Shown here in pieces: positions 1 to 5,737 of a stretch of DNA of 5,737 nt. The number at the start of each line of letters is the position of its first letter. Position 1 is the first letter of the stretch. The DNA lies in contig JBDLRB010000033.1 of NCBI GenBank assembly GCA_039800205.1, positions 1-5,737 of the forward strand, in the 5' to 3' direction. The DNA comes from SYIM01 sp039800205 (GTDB lineage: Bacteria > Pseudomonadota > Gammaproteobacteria > Burkholderiales > Burkholderiaceae_E). The notes under the pieces are model-generated. The model was not told where the DNA came from. It saw only the letters and a program-made list of their open reading frames with translations, and did not search any database. The translations under genes were made by a program, and so were the position numbers.

Positions 1-51
1 CGATTGCTCACAGCGCTTCTGTCGGTGCCTTGAGCCTTCCCTCTCATCCAT

Positions 52-69
52 AGCTTGCTATAACAAGCT
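52..69. promoter_or_regulatory. Near-palindromic candidate operator overlapping a possible -10 box
   Basis: The arms AGCTTG (52-57) and CAAGCT (64-69) are perfect reverse complements around CTATAA. The central TATA also pairs, so 16 of 18 positions are symmetric. The core TTG-n-TATA-n-CAA resembles the sites bound by GntR/FadR-type repressors, which often control organic-acid catabolic operons with TRAP transporters. TATAAC at 59-64 could serve as a -10 box, but there is no good -35 at normal spacing: TTGAGC at 30-35 is 23 bases away. The site lies 43 bases before the first gene. The symmetry is seen directly; the operator role and regulator family are inferred, and no regulator gene is in the window. 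Confidence 0.4.
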
Positions 70-112
70 GACAAGCGTATCGTCAGTCAATCTCAACGAA
101 TGACCTGACGCC

Positions 113-418
113 GTGCCGACACTCGCTCAGACCGCAACGGTGGTGCGCAGCAAGAATGCGGGCCCACTGACCCTCTCGTTCGACCTGATGTTTCCGGACC
201 GCGCCGCCTTCGACCGGGCGTCGAACTCACCGTCGCTCAGCCCGGCCCGGATCGCCGCGCTCTACGGCGTGCGCGAATCCGACGTCGCGGTGATTCCCTA
301 CGCCGTCGCACACGCGATCAAGATCGCTCTGCCGCGCCGCATCGTGGCCGGATCACCCGGCGATCGCGATGTTTATGGTGCGCAGCAGCACGCGCCGCTT
401 CTGGAGCTCGAGCTATGA
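113..418 (+). CDS. DUF4387 domain protein, partner of the AtuA-family protein
   Basis: This small protein of 101 residues matches the whole DUF4387 family. It has the N-terminal VVRSKNAGP block (residues 10-18), the middle segment with IAALYGVRESDV, and the highly conserved C-terminal SPGDRDVYGAQQHAPLL block (residues 81-97). The family occurs either as a separate small protein beside AtuA/DUF1446 proteins or fused to their C-terminus, so it is probably a subunit or partner of the next gene product. Its chemistry is not established. There is no signal peptide or membrane segment, so it is cytoplasmic. The GTG start at 113 is chosen because an in-frame stop lies at 101-103 and the family N-terminus (MPTL...) fits. 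No clear Shine-Dalgarno site precedes it. The stop overlaps the next start as ATGA (415-418). Family assignment is strong; molecular function is unknown. Confidence 0.9.
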   Translation: MPTLAQTATVVRSKNAGPLTLSFDLMFPDRAAFDRASNSPSLSPARIAALYGVRESDVAVIPYAVAHAIKIALPRRIVAGSPGDRDVYGAQQHAPLLELEL

Positions 419-1794
419 GCGCCGTAGCCGCACTGTTTGCGCGCCGCCCCGAGCGCTTGCGCATCCTCTCGGCGTCGGGTCAGTTGGGCTACGGCATACC
501 CGCTGAGGCCCTGGCCGAGGGCTTACGCCGTCGTCCGGATTTCATCGGTGCGGACATGGGGTCGGTTGATCCGGGTCCCGCCTACCTGGGTTCAGGGGAA
601 CTCGCCACCAGCCCGCTGGCGACCCGTCGCGATCTCAGCCTGGTGCTGGAGGGGGCCCGCTCACTCGGCGTGCCACTGATCATCGGCACGGCCGGTACGG
701 CGGGCGCTGCGCCGCATCTCGAGACCACGCTCGACGTGCTGCGCGATATCGCGCGAGAGAAGGGGCTGCGCTTTCGAATGGCCACGATTCGCTCGGATCT
801 ACCGCGTGAGCGGGTCAAGGCGGCGCTCGCCTCGGGCGAACTCAATCCGCTGGGCGCCGCGCTCCCTGTGACGGCTGAGGAGATCGATGCCTGCACGCAT
901 GTCGTTGGGCAAATGGGCTGTGAACCGTTCGAGCGTGCGCTCGCGCTCGAGCCCGATGTCATTGTGGCGGGTCGATCCTGCGACACTGCGATCTTCGCTG
1001 CAATTCCCAAGCGGCTCGGCTTTGACATGGCGCACGTGATGCACATGGCCAAGATCATCGAATGCACGTCGGTGTGCTGTGAGCCTGGCGGACGCGATGC
1101 GATGCTCGCCGAACTCGATCATCAGGGCTTTGTCCTCGAGAGCATGCATCCCGGACGTCGCGCGACACCCTTGTCGGTTGCGGCCCATAGCCTCTACGAG
1201 CAAGCGGATCCAACGCGGTTCACCGAGCCCGATGGCACCTTGCATGTGGGAGGGGCCCGCTACGAGGCCGTTGACGCGCGCCGGACCCGGGTGAGCGGCG
1301 CGCGCTGGGAGCCTGCGGCTCAGACCACACTGAAAATCGAGGGGGCTGCTCAGGTCGGACACCGGGCGGTGCTGCTCGCCGCAAGCGTCGACCCGGGCTT
1401 CATCGCTCAGATCGATGCGACCCTTGCCGAGGTCGAGCGCATTACCCGTTCCATGGTGGCGGGCGATTACAGCCTTTATCCGCGACTGTACGGCCTGGAC
1501 GCTGCACGCCTGTCACCGCCCGCAACCGGCATGACACCGCGTGAAATCTTTGTGATGGTTGAAGTGATCGCCAGCGATCCGAAGCTCGCCCTGGCCGCGG
1601 CCAAGACCTTCAAGCAGTACTTGCTGCATCACGGGTTTCCGGGTCGCAAGTGTACGGGCGGTAATCTCGCTTTCCCGTTTACACCGCCCGAGGTGCTGGC
1701 CGGCGCCGCATGGCGGTTTGCGCTCTACCATGTCATGCCCGCGCCGGATGCGCCCTCATTGTTTCCGGTTGCGATCGAGGAGGTCGGCGCATGA
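415..1794 (+). CDS. AtuA-family (DUF1446) protein
   Basis: The 459-residue product is a full-length AtuA/DUF1446-family protein, named after AtuA of the acyclic terpene utilization cluster of Pseudomonas. Recognisable blocks are SGQLGYGIP (residues 21-29), ADMGSVDPGP (46-55), a GTAG-rich stretch near residue 92, the GQMGCEPF block (165-172), AGRSCDTAIF (185-194), HMAKIIEC followed by a Cys-Cys pair and EPGGRD (210-228), and TGGNLAFPF near the end (414-422). Conserved Cys and His residues in the 189-222 region could bind a metal or substrate; that is inference. No signal peptide or membrane helix is seen, so it is cytoplasmic. GGAG at 403-406 lies 8 bases before the ATG, inside the previous gene. 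The ATGA overlaps at both ends imply translational coupling with the DUF4387 gene and the hydrolase. The enzymatic reaction of the family is not settled. A role on terpenes is not supported here, because the acyl-CoA and geranyl-CoA carboxylase genes of the atu cluster are absent. Confidence 0.9.
   Translation: MSAVAALFARRPERLRILSASGQLGYGIPAEALAEGLRRRPDFIGADMGSVDPGPAYLGSGELATSPLATRRDLSLVLEGARSLGVPLIIGTAGTAGAAPHLETTLDVLRDIAREKGLRFRMATIRSDLPRERVKAALASGELNPLGAALPVTAEEIDACTHVVGQMGCEPFERALALEPDVIVAGRSCDTAIFAAIPKRLGFDMAHVMHMAKIIECTSVCCEPGGRDAMLAELDHQGFVLESMHPGRRATPLSVAAHSLYEQADPTRFTEPDGTLHVGGARYEAVDARRTRVSGARWEPAAQTTLKIEGAAQVGHRAVLLAASVDPGFIAQIDATLAEVERITRSMVAGDYSLYPRLYGLDAARLSPPATGMTPREIFVMVEVIASDPKLALAAAKTFKQYLLHHGFPGRKCTGGNLAFPFTPPEVLAGAAWRFALYHVMPAPDAPSLFPVAIEEVGA
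1777..1783 (+). promoter_or_regulatory. Strong ribosome binding site fixing the hydrolase start
   Basis: GAGGAGG lies 7 bases before the ATG at 1791, at ideal spacing. It sits inside the end of the AtuA-family gene. It decides the start of the hydrolase against an upstream in-frame ATG at 1710, which would add 27 residues unlike the family and overlap the previous gene by 85 bases. Confidence 0.8.
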
Positions 1795-2462
1795 AGACCA
1801 TCCTGGGCCGCGAGGTGCTGGATACCCTCGACGAACTGGTCGATCCGCGCTGGAGCGCGGTGCTGGCGATTGATATCCAGAATGATTTCTGCAGTCCGCA
1901 GGGACACTTCGCCCGGTACGGAAAGAATGTGGCCCAAATGGCGCCCGCAGTGGCGCGGATGGTCGAGTTCGTCTCCCGGGCGCAGCAGTTGGGCATGCGG
2001 ACGATCTTCATGCAGCAGGCTTCGCTTCCCAATGCGCGAATGGATTCACCCGCCTGGCTGAGATTCAAGACCCGGGATGGTAAAGCGCCTGATTATGCGA
2101 TCCCGGGTAGCTGGGGCTGGCAACTGGTCGACGGTTTGACCCTCCGCCCGGACGATTGGGTCGTTGAGAAATTCCGCCCCGATGGATTCATCGGCACGCA
2201 CCTGGATCACATTCTGCGTACGCAGCAGATCCAGTCCGTGATCATTTGCGGGACCACCACCGAAGGGTGTGTCGAATCGACCGTTCGAGCGGCCTCCTAT
2301 CACGACTACTACACCGTGGTCGTGGGTGATGCGGTCGCCTCGCCCAATGCCGAACTGCATGAGGGCTCGCTGCGGTTTTTCCGGGCGCGCTATCCCACGC
2401 ATACGTCCACAGAGGTGCTGGGGGCCATCGAAGAAGCGCGGACGCGCGCGGCGCCGTGCTGA
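1791..2462 (+). CDS. Isochorismatase-fold cysteine hydrolase
   Basis: The 223-residue product belongs to the isochorismatase-like cysteine hydrolase superfamily (nicotinamidase, N-carbamoylsarcosine amidase, maleamate amidase, RutB). The full catalytic triad is visible: Asp28 in AIDIQNDF, Lys127 in VVEKFRPDGF, and the nucleophile Cys160 in GTTTEGCVESTVR. An intact Cys nucleophile separates it from true isochorismatases of siderophore pathways, which lack it, and points to an amidase or ureidohydrolase acting on a C-N bond in the cytoplasm. The substrate cannot be told. The start at 1791 overlaps the upstream stop (ATGA) and has a strong ribosome site. Its place between the AtuA-family gene and a C-C lyase suggests it removes an amino or carbamoyl group from a pathway intermediate, or detoxifies a by-product; this is inference. 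Length is normal for the family and nothing looks broken. Confidence 0.9.
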   Translation: MKTILGREVLDTLDELVDPRWSAVLAIDIQNDFCSPQGHFARYGKNVAQMAPAVARMVEFVSRAQQLGMRTIFMQQASLPNARMDSPAWLRFKTRDGKAPDYAIPGSWGWQLVDGLTLRPDDWVVEKFRPDGFIGTHLDHILRTQQIQSVIICGTTTEGCVESTVRAASYHDYYTVVVGDAVASPNAELHEGSLRFFRARYPTHTSTEVLGAIEEARTRAAPC

Positions 2463-2559
2463 GCGTTTGTTGAGGTGATCTGTACAGGGCGGGGCGAACG
2501 GATCGCCCACCGATGGTCGAATGTGACCGATTCAAGGATCAGAGAGGGTGGATTTATCC
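2463..2559 (+). other. 97-base spacer with a small hairpin
   Basis: This is the longest gap between genes in the window. It contains a perfect 6-bp stem, GGGCGA (2492-2497) with TCGCCC (2503-2508), around a 5-base loop, and a weaker repeat GGTC (2515-2518) with GACC (2525-2528). No T-run follows either, so neither looks like an intrinsic terminator. They could tune mRNA stability or expression of the lyase relative to the upstream genes. No convincing promoter pair was seen. The purine-rich AGAGAGGGTGG at 2541-2551 is the ribosome binding region of the lyase gene. Confidence 0.4.
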
Positions 2560-3501
2560 ATGACAACCGAACCCACTCAGCGCGATGTGCCCGCGATGCC
2601 ACGCCCGCTGGACACGGCGACGGGTCGCAATCGCCGACTGCGCGATTATCTGTCGCGCCCTTCGCTCCTGATGGCGCCTGGAGTGTTCGATTGTCTGACC
2701 GCCCGATTGGCGGAGCGCGCCGGATGCGAGGCGATCTACATGACCGGTTCCGGTGTGTCGATCACGAGGATGGGGGCGCCGGATATCGCCTTGCTGTCCT
2801 TCGGAGAAATTCTTGACCAGGCCCGCCGGATTGCCGAGATCAGTTCGATCCCGCTGATCGCGGATGCCGATACCGGTTACGGCGGACCGCTCAACGTGAT
2901 TCGAACCGTGCGTGAGTTCGAGCGCGCGGGCGTCAGCGGGGTGCAGCTGGAGGATCAGGATTGGCCCAAGCGCTGCGGTCACGAAATGGGTCGCAAGCTG
3001 GTTTCGACCGAGGAGATGTGCGGCCGTGTTCGGGCGGCTGCTGATGCACGGGTCGATCCCGATCTGGTGATCGTCGCACGAACCGACGCCCGAACCACAT
3101 TGGGAATCAACGCTGCGATCGATCGGGCCGGTCGCTACGTCGAAGCGGGCGCCGATGTCGTCTTCGTCGAATCCCCTGAAAGTGCCGACGAAATGCGGCG
3201 CATCACCCGCGAGGTGCCCGCGCCTGCCCTCGCCAATATCGTTGAGGGTGGGCGTACGCCCAATCTGCCCGCCGCCGAGTTGCAGTCCATCGGCTATCGA
3301 ATGGCCATTTACCCGAATTCGATCACGCGCATGATTGGACGCATGGGGGCGATGCTCTATGAAACCCTGCTGCACGAGGGCACCACGCGCTCGTGGGCGG
3401 ATCGCATGCTGGATCACCGCGCGCTCTGGGATCTGTTCGATTACCCCGATTTCATTGCGCTGGAGTCGAGGTATGCCGGACGCGCAGGGTCCGGAGATTG
3501 A
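2560..3501 (+). CDS. Isocitrate lyase/PEP mutase superfamily C-C lyase
   Basis: The 313-residue product is a complete TIM-barrel enzyme of the isocitrate lyase/PEP mutase superfamily. It most resembles methylisocitrate lyase (PrpB), 2,3-dimethylmalate lyase and related short lyases. Expected active-site parts are present: Asp75 in RMGAPD, the Mg-binding DADTGYGG (Asp102, Asp104), Glu131 in QLEDQ, the catalytic loop KRCGH with Cys139, and Arg174 in VARTDAR. The Cys loop favours a lyase over PEP mutase, which lacks it. The reaction would be retro-aldol cleavage of a 2-hydroxy carboxylate to a keto acid plus a carboxylic acid. Several blocks differ from E. coli PrpB as I remember it (DTGYGG for DIGFG, YPNSITRMIGRM for YPLSAFRAMNRA), and no prpC or prpD is adjacent, so methylisocitrate is not the obvious substrate. 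The ATG at 2560 is chosen over a GTG at 2548 because AGAGAGGGTGG (2541-2551) sits at good spacing for the ATG and the GTG lies within it. Confidence 0.9.
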   Translation: MTTEPTQRDVPAMPRPLDTATGRNRRLRDYLSRPSLLMAPGVFDCLTARLAERAGCEAIYMTGSGVSITRMGAPDIALLSFGEILDQARRIAEISSIPLIADADTGYGGPLNVIRTVREFERAGVSGVQLEDQDWPKRCGHEMGRKLVSTEEMCGRVRAAADARVDPDLVIVARTDARTTLGINAAIDRAGRYVEAGADVVFVESPESADEMRRITREVPAPALANIVEGGRTPNLPAAELQSIGYRMAIYPNSITRMIGRMGAMLYETLLHEGTTRSWADRMLDHRALWDLFDYPDFIALESRYAGRAGSGD

Positions 3502-3516
3502 TCAACACGTTTAACC

Positions 3517-3523
3517 AAGGGGG
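3517..3523 (+). promoter_or_regulatory. Ribosome binding site of dctP
   Basis: AAGGGGG precedes two adjacent ATG codons at 3526 and 3529. Spacing is 2 bases to the first and 5 to the second, so the second may be the one used. The choice changes the signal peptide by one residue only. Confidence 0.6.
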
Positions 3524-3525
3524 AC

Positions 3526-4521
3526 ATGATGAGAACCACAGGATTTGCAGTCGTTGCACTTGCCGGAGTGTTGGCCGCTTGGTCGCCCATGAGCGCGACG
3601 GCCCAGTCAACGAACTGGAACGCGTATACCTTCGGGCCGTCCGATGCACTCGCGAACGTGCAGGGCTTACGGCGCGTGATCCAGGCCATTGAAAAGGAGA
3701 CCGACGGTCAGGTCCGTATTCGTCTGAACCTTGCCGGGTCGTTGCCGATCAAGTCGACCGATATTGCCCAGGCGGTCGGCGAAGGAACCATCCAGTTTGG
3801 TGACGACGGTTTTTTCCTTGGAGCGGTACCGATCGCGGGCGTCTTGCGGCTTCCGATGCTGATCGCCAACCGCGATGAGTTCGACAAAGCCGAAGCGATT
3901 ATGCGTCCGTACATCGATCGCGGATTCGACAAACTTGGCGTGGTCGTACTCGGGCGCTTCAACTTTCCTTTTCAGGTCGCGTTCAGCACCAAACCACTCG
4001 TCCAACTTCAGGATTTCGCCGGTCAGAAATTTCGCGTGACTTCACCTGAGCAAGCCGAATTCGTGAAGCGCATGCGTGGCGTGCCCATCACCATGGGTGC
4101 GCCGGAAGTGCCCCCCGGTCTGCAGCGTGGCACGGTCGATGGCGTGTTCACCGCCAGTGCGGGGGGCGGCAAGATATGGGGTGACCTGCTCAAGTCGAAC
4201 TACCGTCTCGGCGTCAACTATTTTGACGGCGTCTATCTGGTGAACAAGGCTGCATTCGCCCGCCTGTCCCCGGCGAACCAGCAGAAGGTTCGCGCGGCAG
4301 TGGCGCGTCTTGCACCGTCAACGACTGAGCAACTCTTCAAGGAAGAGGGCGAGGTCACAACGATGCTTCGGACAAAGGGTATGACGATTACCGAGGCCAG
4401 TGCTGAACAGATCAGCGAGGCGACCCGTGCACTGGCGCCCTACTGGGACCAGTGGGCGCGCGAGCGCGGACCCGAGGCCAGCGAAGCGATCAAGAAAGTT
4501 CGGGACGCTCTTCGCAAGTGA
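3526..4521 (+). CDS. dctP: TRAP transporter periplasmic substrate-binding protein (DctP family)
   Basis: The 331-residue product is a DctP-type solute receptor for a tripartite ATP-independent periplasmic transporter. Residues 1-26 form a Sec signal peptide: Arg3, a hydrophobic core (FAVVALAGVLAAW) and an Ala-Thr-Ala cleavage site before Gln27. Family features include GTIQFG, the GQKFRV block with Arg170 (the conserved Arg that typically binds the ligand carboxylate), EVPPGLQRGTVDGVF, and the C-terminal helical region. It captures an organic acid in the periplasm and hands it to DctQM. The gene starts 24 bases after the lyase stop and its own stop overlaps the dctQ start (GTGA, 4518-4521). 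The substrate is unknown; linkage to the lyase suggests a hydroxylated or branched carboxylate rather than plain succinate or malate, which is inference. Confidence 0.93.
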   Translation: MMRTTGFAVVALAGVLAAWSPMSATAQSTNWNAYTFGPSDALANVQGLRRVIQAIEKETDGQVRIRLNLAGSLPIKSTDIAQAVGEGTIQFGDDGFFLGAVPIAGVLRLPMLIANRDEFDKAEAIMRPYIDRGFDKLGVVVLGRFNFPFQVAFSTKPLVQLQDFAGQKFRVTSPEQAEFVKRMRGVPITMGAPEVPPGLQRGTVDGVFTASAGGGKIWGDLLKSNYRLGVNYFDGVYLVNKAAFARLSPANQQKVRAAVARLAPSTTEQLFKEEGEVTTMLRTKGMTITEASAEQISEATRALAPYWDQWARERGPEASEAIKKVRDALRK

Positions 4522-5051
4522 GTCGTACCGATTTACCCGTCACCCGTGTGCTTGAGCGCGCCGTCGATCGGTTGATCGGCGGCGCAAGCGTGGTGTCCGA
4601 GTTTCTGGTGGCGGGGCTTGCGGTTGTGGTGTCGCTTGACGCGATTCTTCGCTGGCTGGCGGATTGGTCGTTTCAATTCGTCGACGAGATCGGCGGGTAT
4701 GCCGTTCTGTTGCTGAGCTTTTTTGGAATGGCGATTGCGCTTCGTCGGGATGCCTTGTTTCGGGTGGACGTACTGATCGATCGCTTGAGGACGCGGACTC
4801 GCGCCGGGCTCCTGCTCATTTACGATCTCGTGGCATTGGGTTTCGCAGCGATCCTGTGCTGGCAACTGGGCAGCCTTGCGCTCCGATCGTTCGATCGGGC
4901 CATTACCGCGCCGACGATTCTGCGAACACCCTTGTGGATTCCGCAGGCGCTGATGGCGTGTGGCGTGTTCCTCCTGGTGCTGGTGCTGGTTGTCCAGATC
5001 ATCCAGCGCGTCAGGCAGTTGGGGCCTTCGCACCCGGAGTCCAGTCTCTGA
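4518..5051 (+). CDS. dctQ: TRAP transporter small permease subunit (DctQ family)
   Basis: The 177-residue product has four predicted membrane helices (about residues 25-47, 58-75, 97-119 and 141-162), as expected for DctQ. Typical family features are DEIGGYAVLLLSFFGMAIALRR, followed by a short charged loop with RVDVLIDRL, and a PLWIPQ entry into the last helix. It forms the small inner-membrane subunit that pairs with DctM. The GTG start at 4518 overlaps the dctP stop as GTGA and gives a normal N-terminus. An in-frame ATG at 4452 lies within dctP and would add 22 charged residues with no family support. No strong ribosome site precedes the GTG, so translation is probably coupled to dctP. The stop overlaps the dctM start (TGATG). 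Confidence 0.92.
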   Translation: MSRTDLPVTRVLERAVDRLIGGASVVSEFLVAGLAVVVSLDAILRWLADWSFQFVDEIGGYAVLLLSFFGMAIALRRDALFRVDVLIDRLRTRTRAGLLLIYDLVALGFAAILCWQLGSLALRSFDRAITAPTILRTPLWIPQALMACGVFLLVLVLVVQIIQRVRQLGPSHPESSL

Positions 5052-5737
5052 TGTCCGGCATCGAGTCCGTGCCGCTGCTTCTCCTGTTCCTGGGGCTATT
5101 GATTTCCGGGATGTGGATTCCGTTCGCTGTTGGGATTGCGGCGCTTGCGTGGCTGTTGGCAAGCGGTGGCGTACCCAGTCTTCGATCGCTGGGGCTGGTC
5201 AGTTGGGGCAGCATGAACAGTTTCACCCTCACTGCAATACCGCTCTTCATCTTGATGGCGGAAATTTTGCTTGAGAGCGGTCTCAGTCACAGGGTGTTCC
5301 GCGGACTGACTCCACTCGTGAGGAGGCTGCCCGGGGGGTTACTCCAAACCGGCATTGCAGGATGTGCCATGTTTTCCGCCGTCAGTGGGTCGAGCGTCGC
5401 CTGTGCGGCAGCAATCGGCACGGTCTCCGCGCCGCAGTACCGGTCTCGCGGCTATAACCTGTCGATCGCCAGCGGTGCGCTCGCGGCGGGGGGAACCCTT
5501 GGCATCCTGATTCCACCGTCCATCGCGATGATTGTGTACGCAACGTTTGCCCAGGTTTCGATCATTGATGTGTTCGCTGCGGGGGTGGTTCCCGGGTTGA
5601 TGCTTGCCGCATTGTTCATGGTCTATGTTGGCATTTGTGCCTGGATCAATCCGTCCATCGCACCGCGTGGCGCCGAGGATGGGCCGCATATCCGTATTCA
5701 GTGGTGGACTGTCGCCAGCGATTTGCTGCCCTTTTGC
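5051..5737 (+). CDS. dctM: TRAP transporter large permease subunit (DctM family), 3' end outside window
   Basis: An open frame starts at the ATG at 5051, sharing one base with the dctQ stop, and runs without a stop to the last base, giving 229 residues. DctM proteins are usually about 425-440 residues, so roughly the first half is present; the cut is the window edge, not a mutation. Features seen are an N-terminal helix (residues 7-20), a TAIPLFILMAEIL helix (61-73), the hallmark SAVSGSSVACAAAIGTV block (109-125), a GGTLGILIPPSI block (147-158) and the following helix (about 178-198). It is the inner-membrane transport channel that moves the substrate with sodium ions (family knowledge). It completes a dctPQM set in the usual order. 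Confidence 0.93.
   Translation, partial: MSGIESVPLLLLFLGLLISGMWIPFAVGIAALAWLLASGGVPSLRSLGLVSWGSMNSFTLTAIPLFILMAEILLESGLSHRVFRGLTPLVRRLPGGLLQTGIAGCAMFSAVSGSSVACAAAIGTVSAPQYRSRGYNLSIASGALAAGGTLGILIPPSIAMIVYATFAQVSIIDVFAAGVVPGLMLAALFMVYVGICAWINPSIAPRGAEDGPHIRIQWWTVASDLLPFC

Noticed and set aside
68..86. Inverted repeat CTGAC-N9-GTCAG in the leader
   Set aside because: Arms are only 5 bp with a 9-base gap and do not extend, so this is too weak to list as a site.
359..366. GCGATCGC octamer resembling the cyanobacterial HIP1 repeat
   Set aside because: I noticed only this copy of the full octamer. The gene content and TRAP operon fit a pseudomonadote, and one copy is expected by chance in GC-rich DNA.
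2492..2508. Hairpin as a rho-independent terminator
   Set aside because: The stem is only 6 bp and is followed by ACCGATGG rather than a T-run.
2554..3417. A long minus-strand open frame (287 codons) antisense to the lyase gene
   Set aside because: It lies wholly opposite a well-supported enzyme gene, and its His/Arg/Gly-rich product has no recognisable domain. Long antisense frames are expected in GC-rich coding DNA. The same holds for minus-strand frames at 582-1067, 799-1362, 4533-5162 and 5339-5689.
415..3501. Interpretation as an acyclic terpene (atu) or propionate (prp) operon
   Set aside because: Only single family members match each. Geranyl-CoA carboxylase and acyl-CoA dehydrogenase genes, and methylcitrate synthase and dehydratase genes, are missing from the window.
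4883..4898. Palindrome CCGATCG-TT-CGATCGG inside dctQ
   Set aside because: It is a 7-bp perfect inverted repeat but lies in coding sequence where Arg, Ser, Asp and Ile codons often create CGATCG. Similar CGATCG runs occur across the window without pattern, so no operator or attachment site is claimed.

Overview
The window is GC-rich and reads as one continuous catabolic-plus-transport gene cluster on the plus strand, with seven genes packed head to tail. Dense GC-ending codons, GTG starts, stop/start overlaps (ATGA, GTGA, TGATG) and a three-part TRAP transporter suggest a pseudomonadote, most likely a beta- or gammaproteobacterium. Nothing in the window fixes the genus. There are no RNA genes, insertion sequences, CRISPR arrays or phage genes.

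Layout: bases 1-112 are a short leader with an 18-bp near-palindrome (52-69) that could be an operator or promoter element. Next come three tightly overlapped genes: a DUF4387 protein (113-418), an AtuA/DUF1446-family protein (415-1794) and an isochorismatase-fold cysteine hydrolase (1791-2462). A 97-base spacer (2463-2559) with a small hairpin leads to a lyase of the isocitrate lyase/PEP mutase superfamily (2560-3501). After 24 bases the TRAP transporter begins: periplasmic binding protein DctP (3526-4521), small membrane subunit DctQ (4518-5051) and large membrane subunit DctM (5051 to the window edge, incomplete).

How the genes may work together: the transporter probably imports an organic acid. 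The hydrolase has a complete Asp-Lys-Cys triad and could cleave an amide or related C-N bond. The AtuA/DUF4387 pair is a conserved but biochemically poorly defined unit, for which a lyase or hydratase-like role is only a guess. The lyase carries the KRCGH catalytic loop and would cleave a C-C bond of a 2-hydroxy (methyl-branched) di- or tricarboxylate to give pyruvate, glyoxylate or a similar keto acid. I infer a carboxylate degradation pathway that is not one of the textbook routes: citrate synthase, acyl-CoA ligase and methylcitrate dehydratase genes are absent from the window, so it is not a simple propionate (prp) operon. The substrate cannot be read from the sequence.
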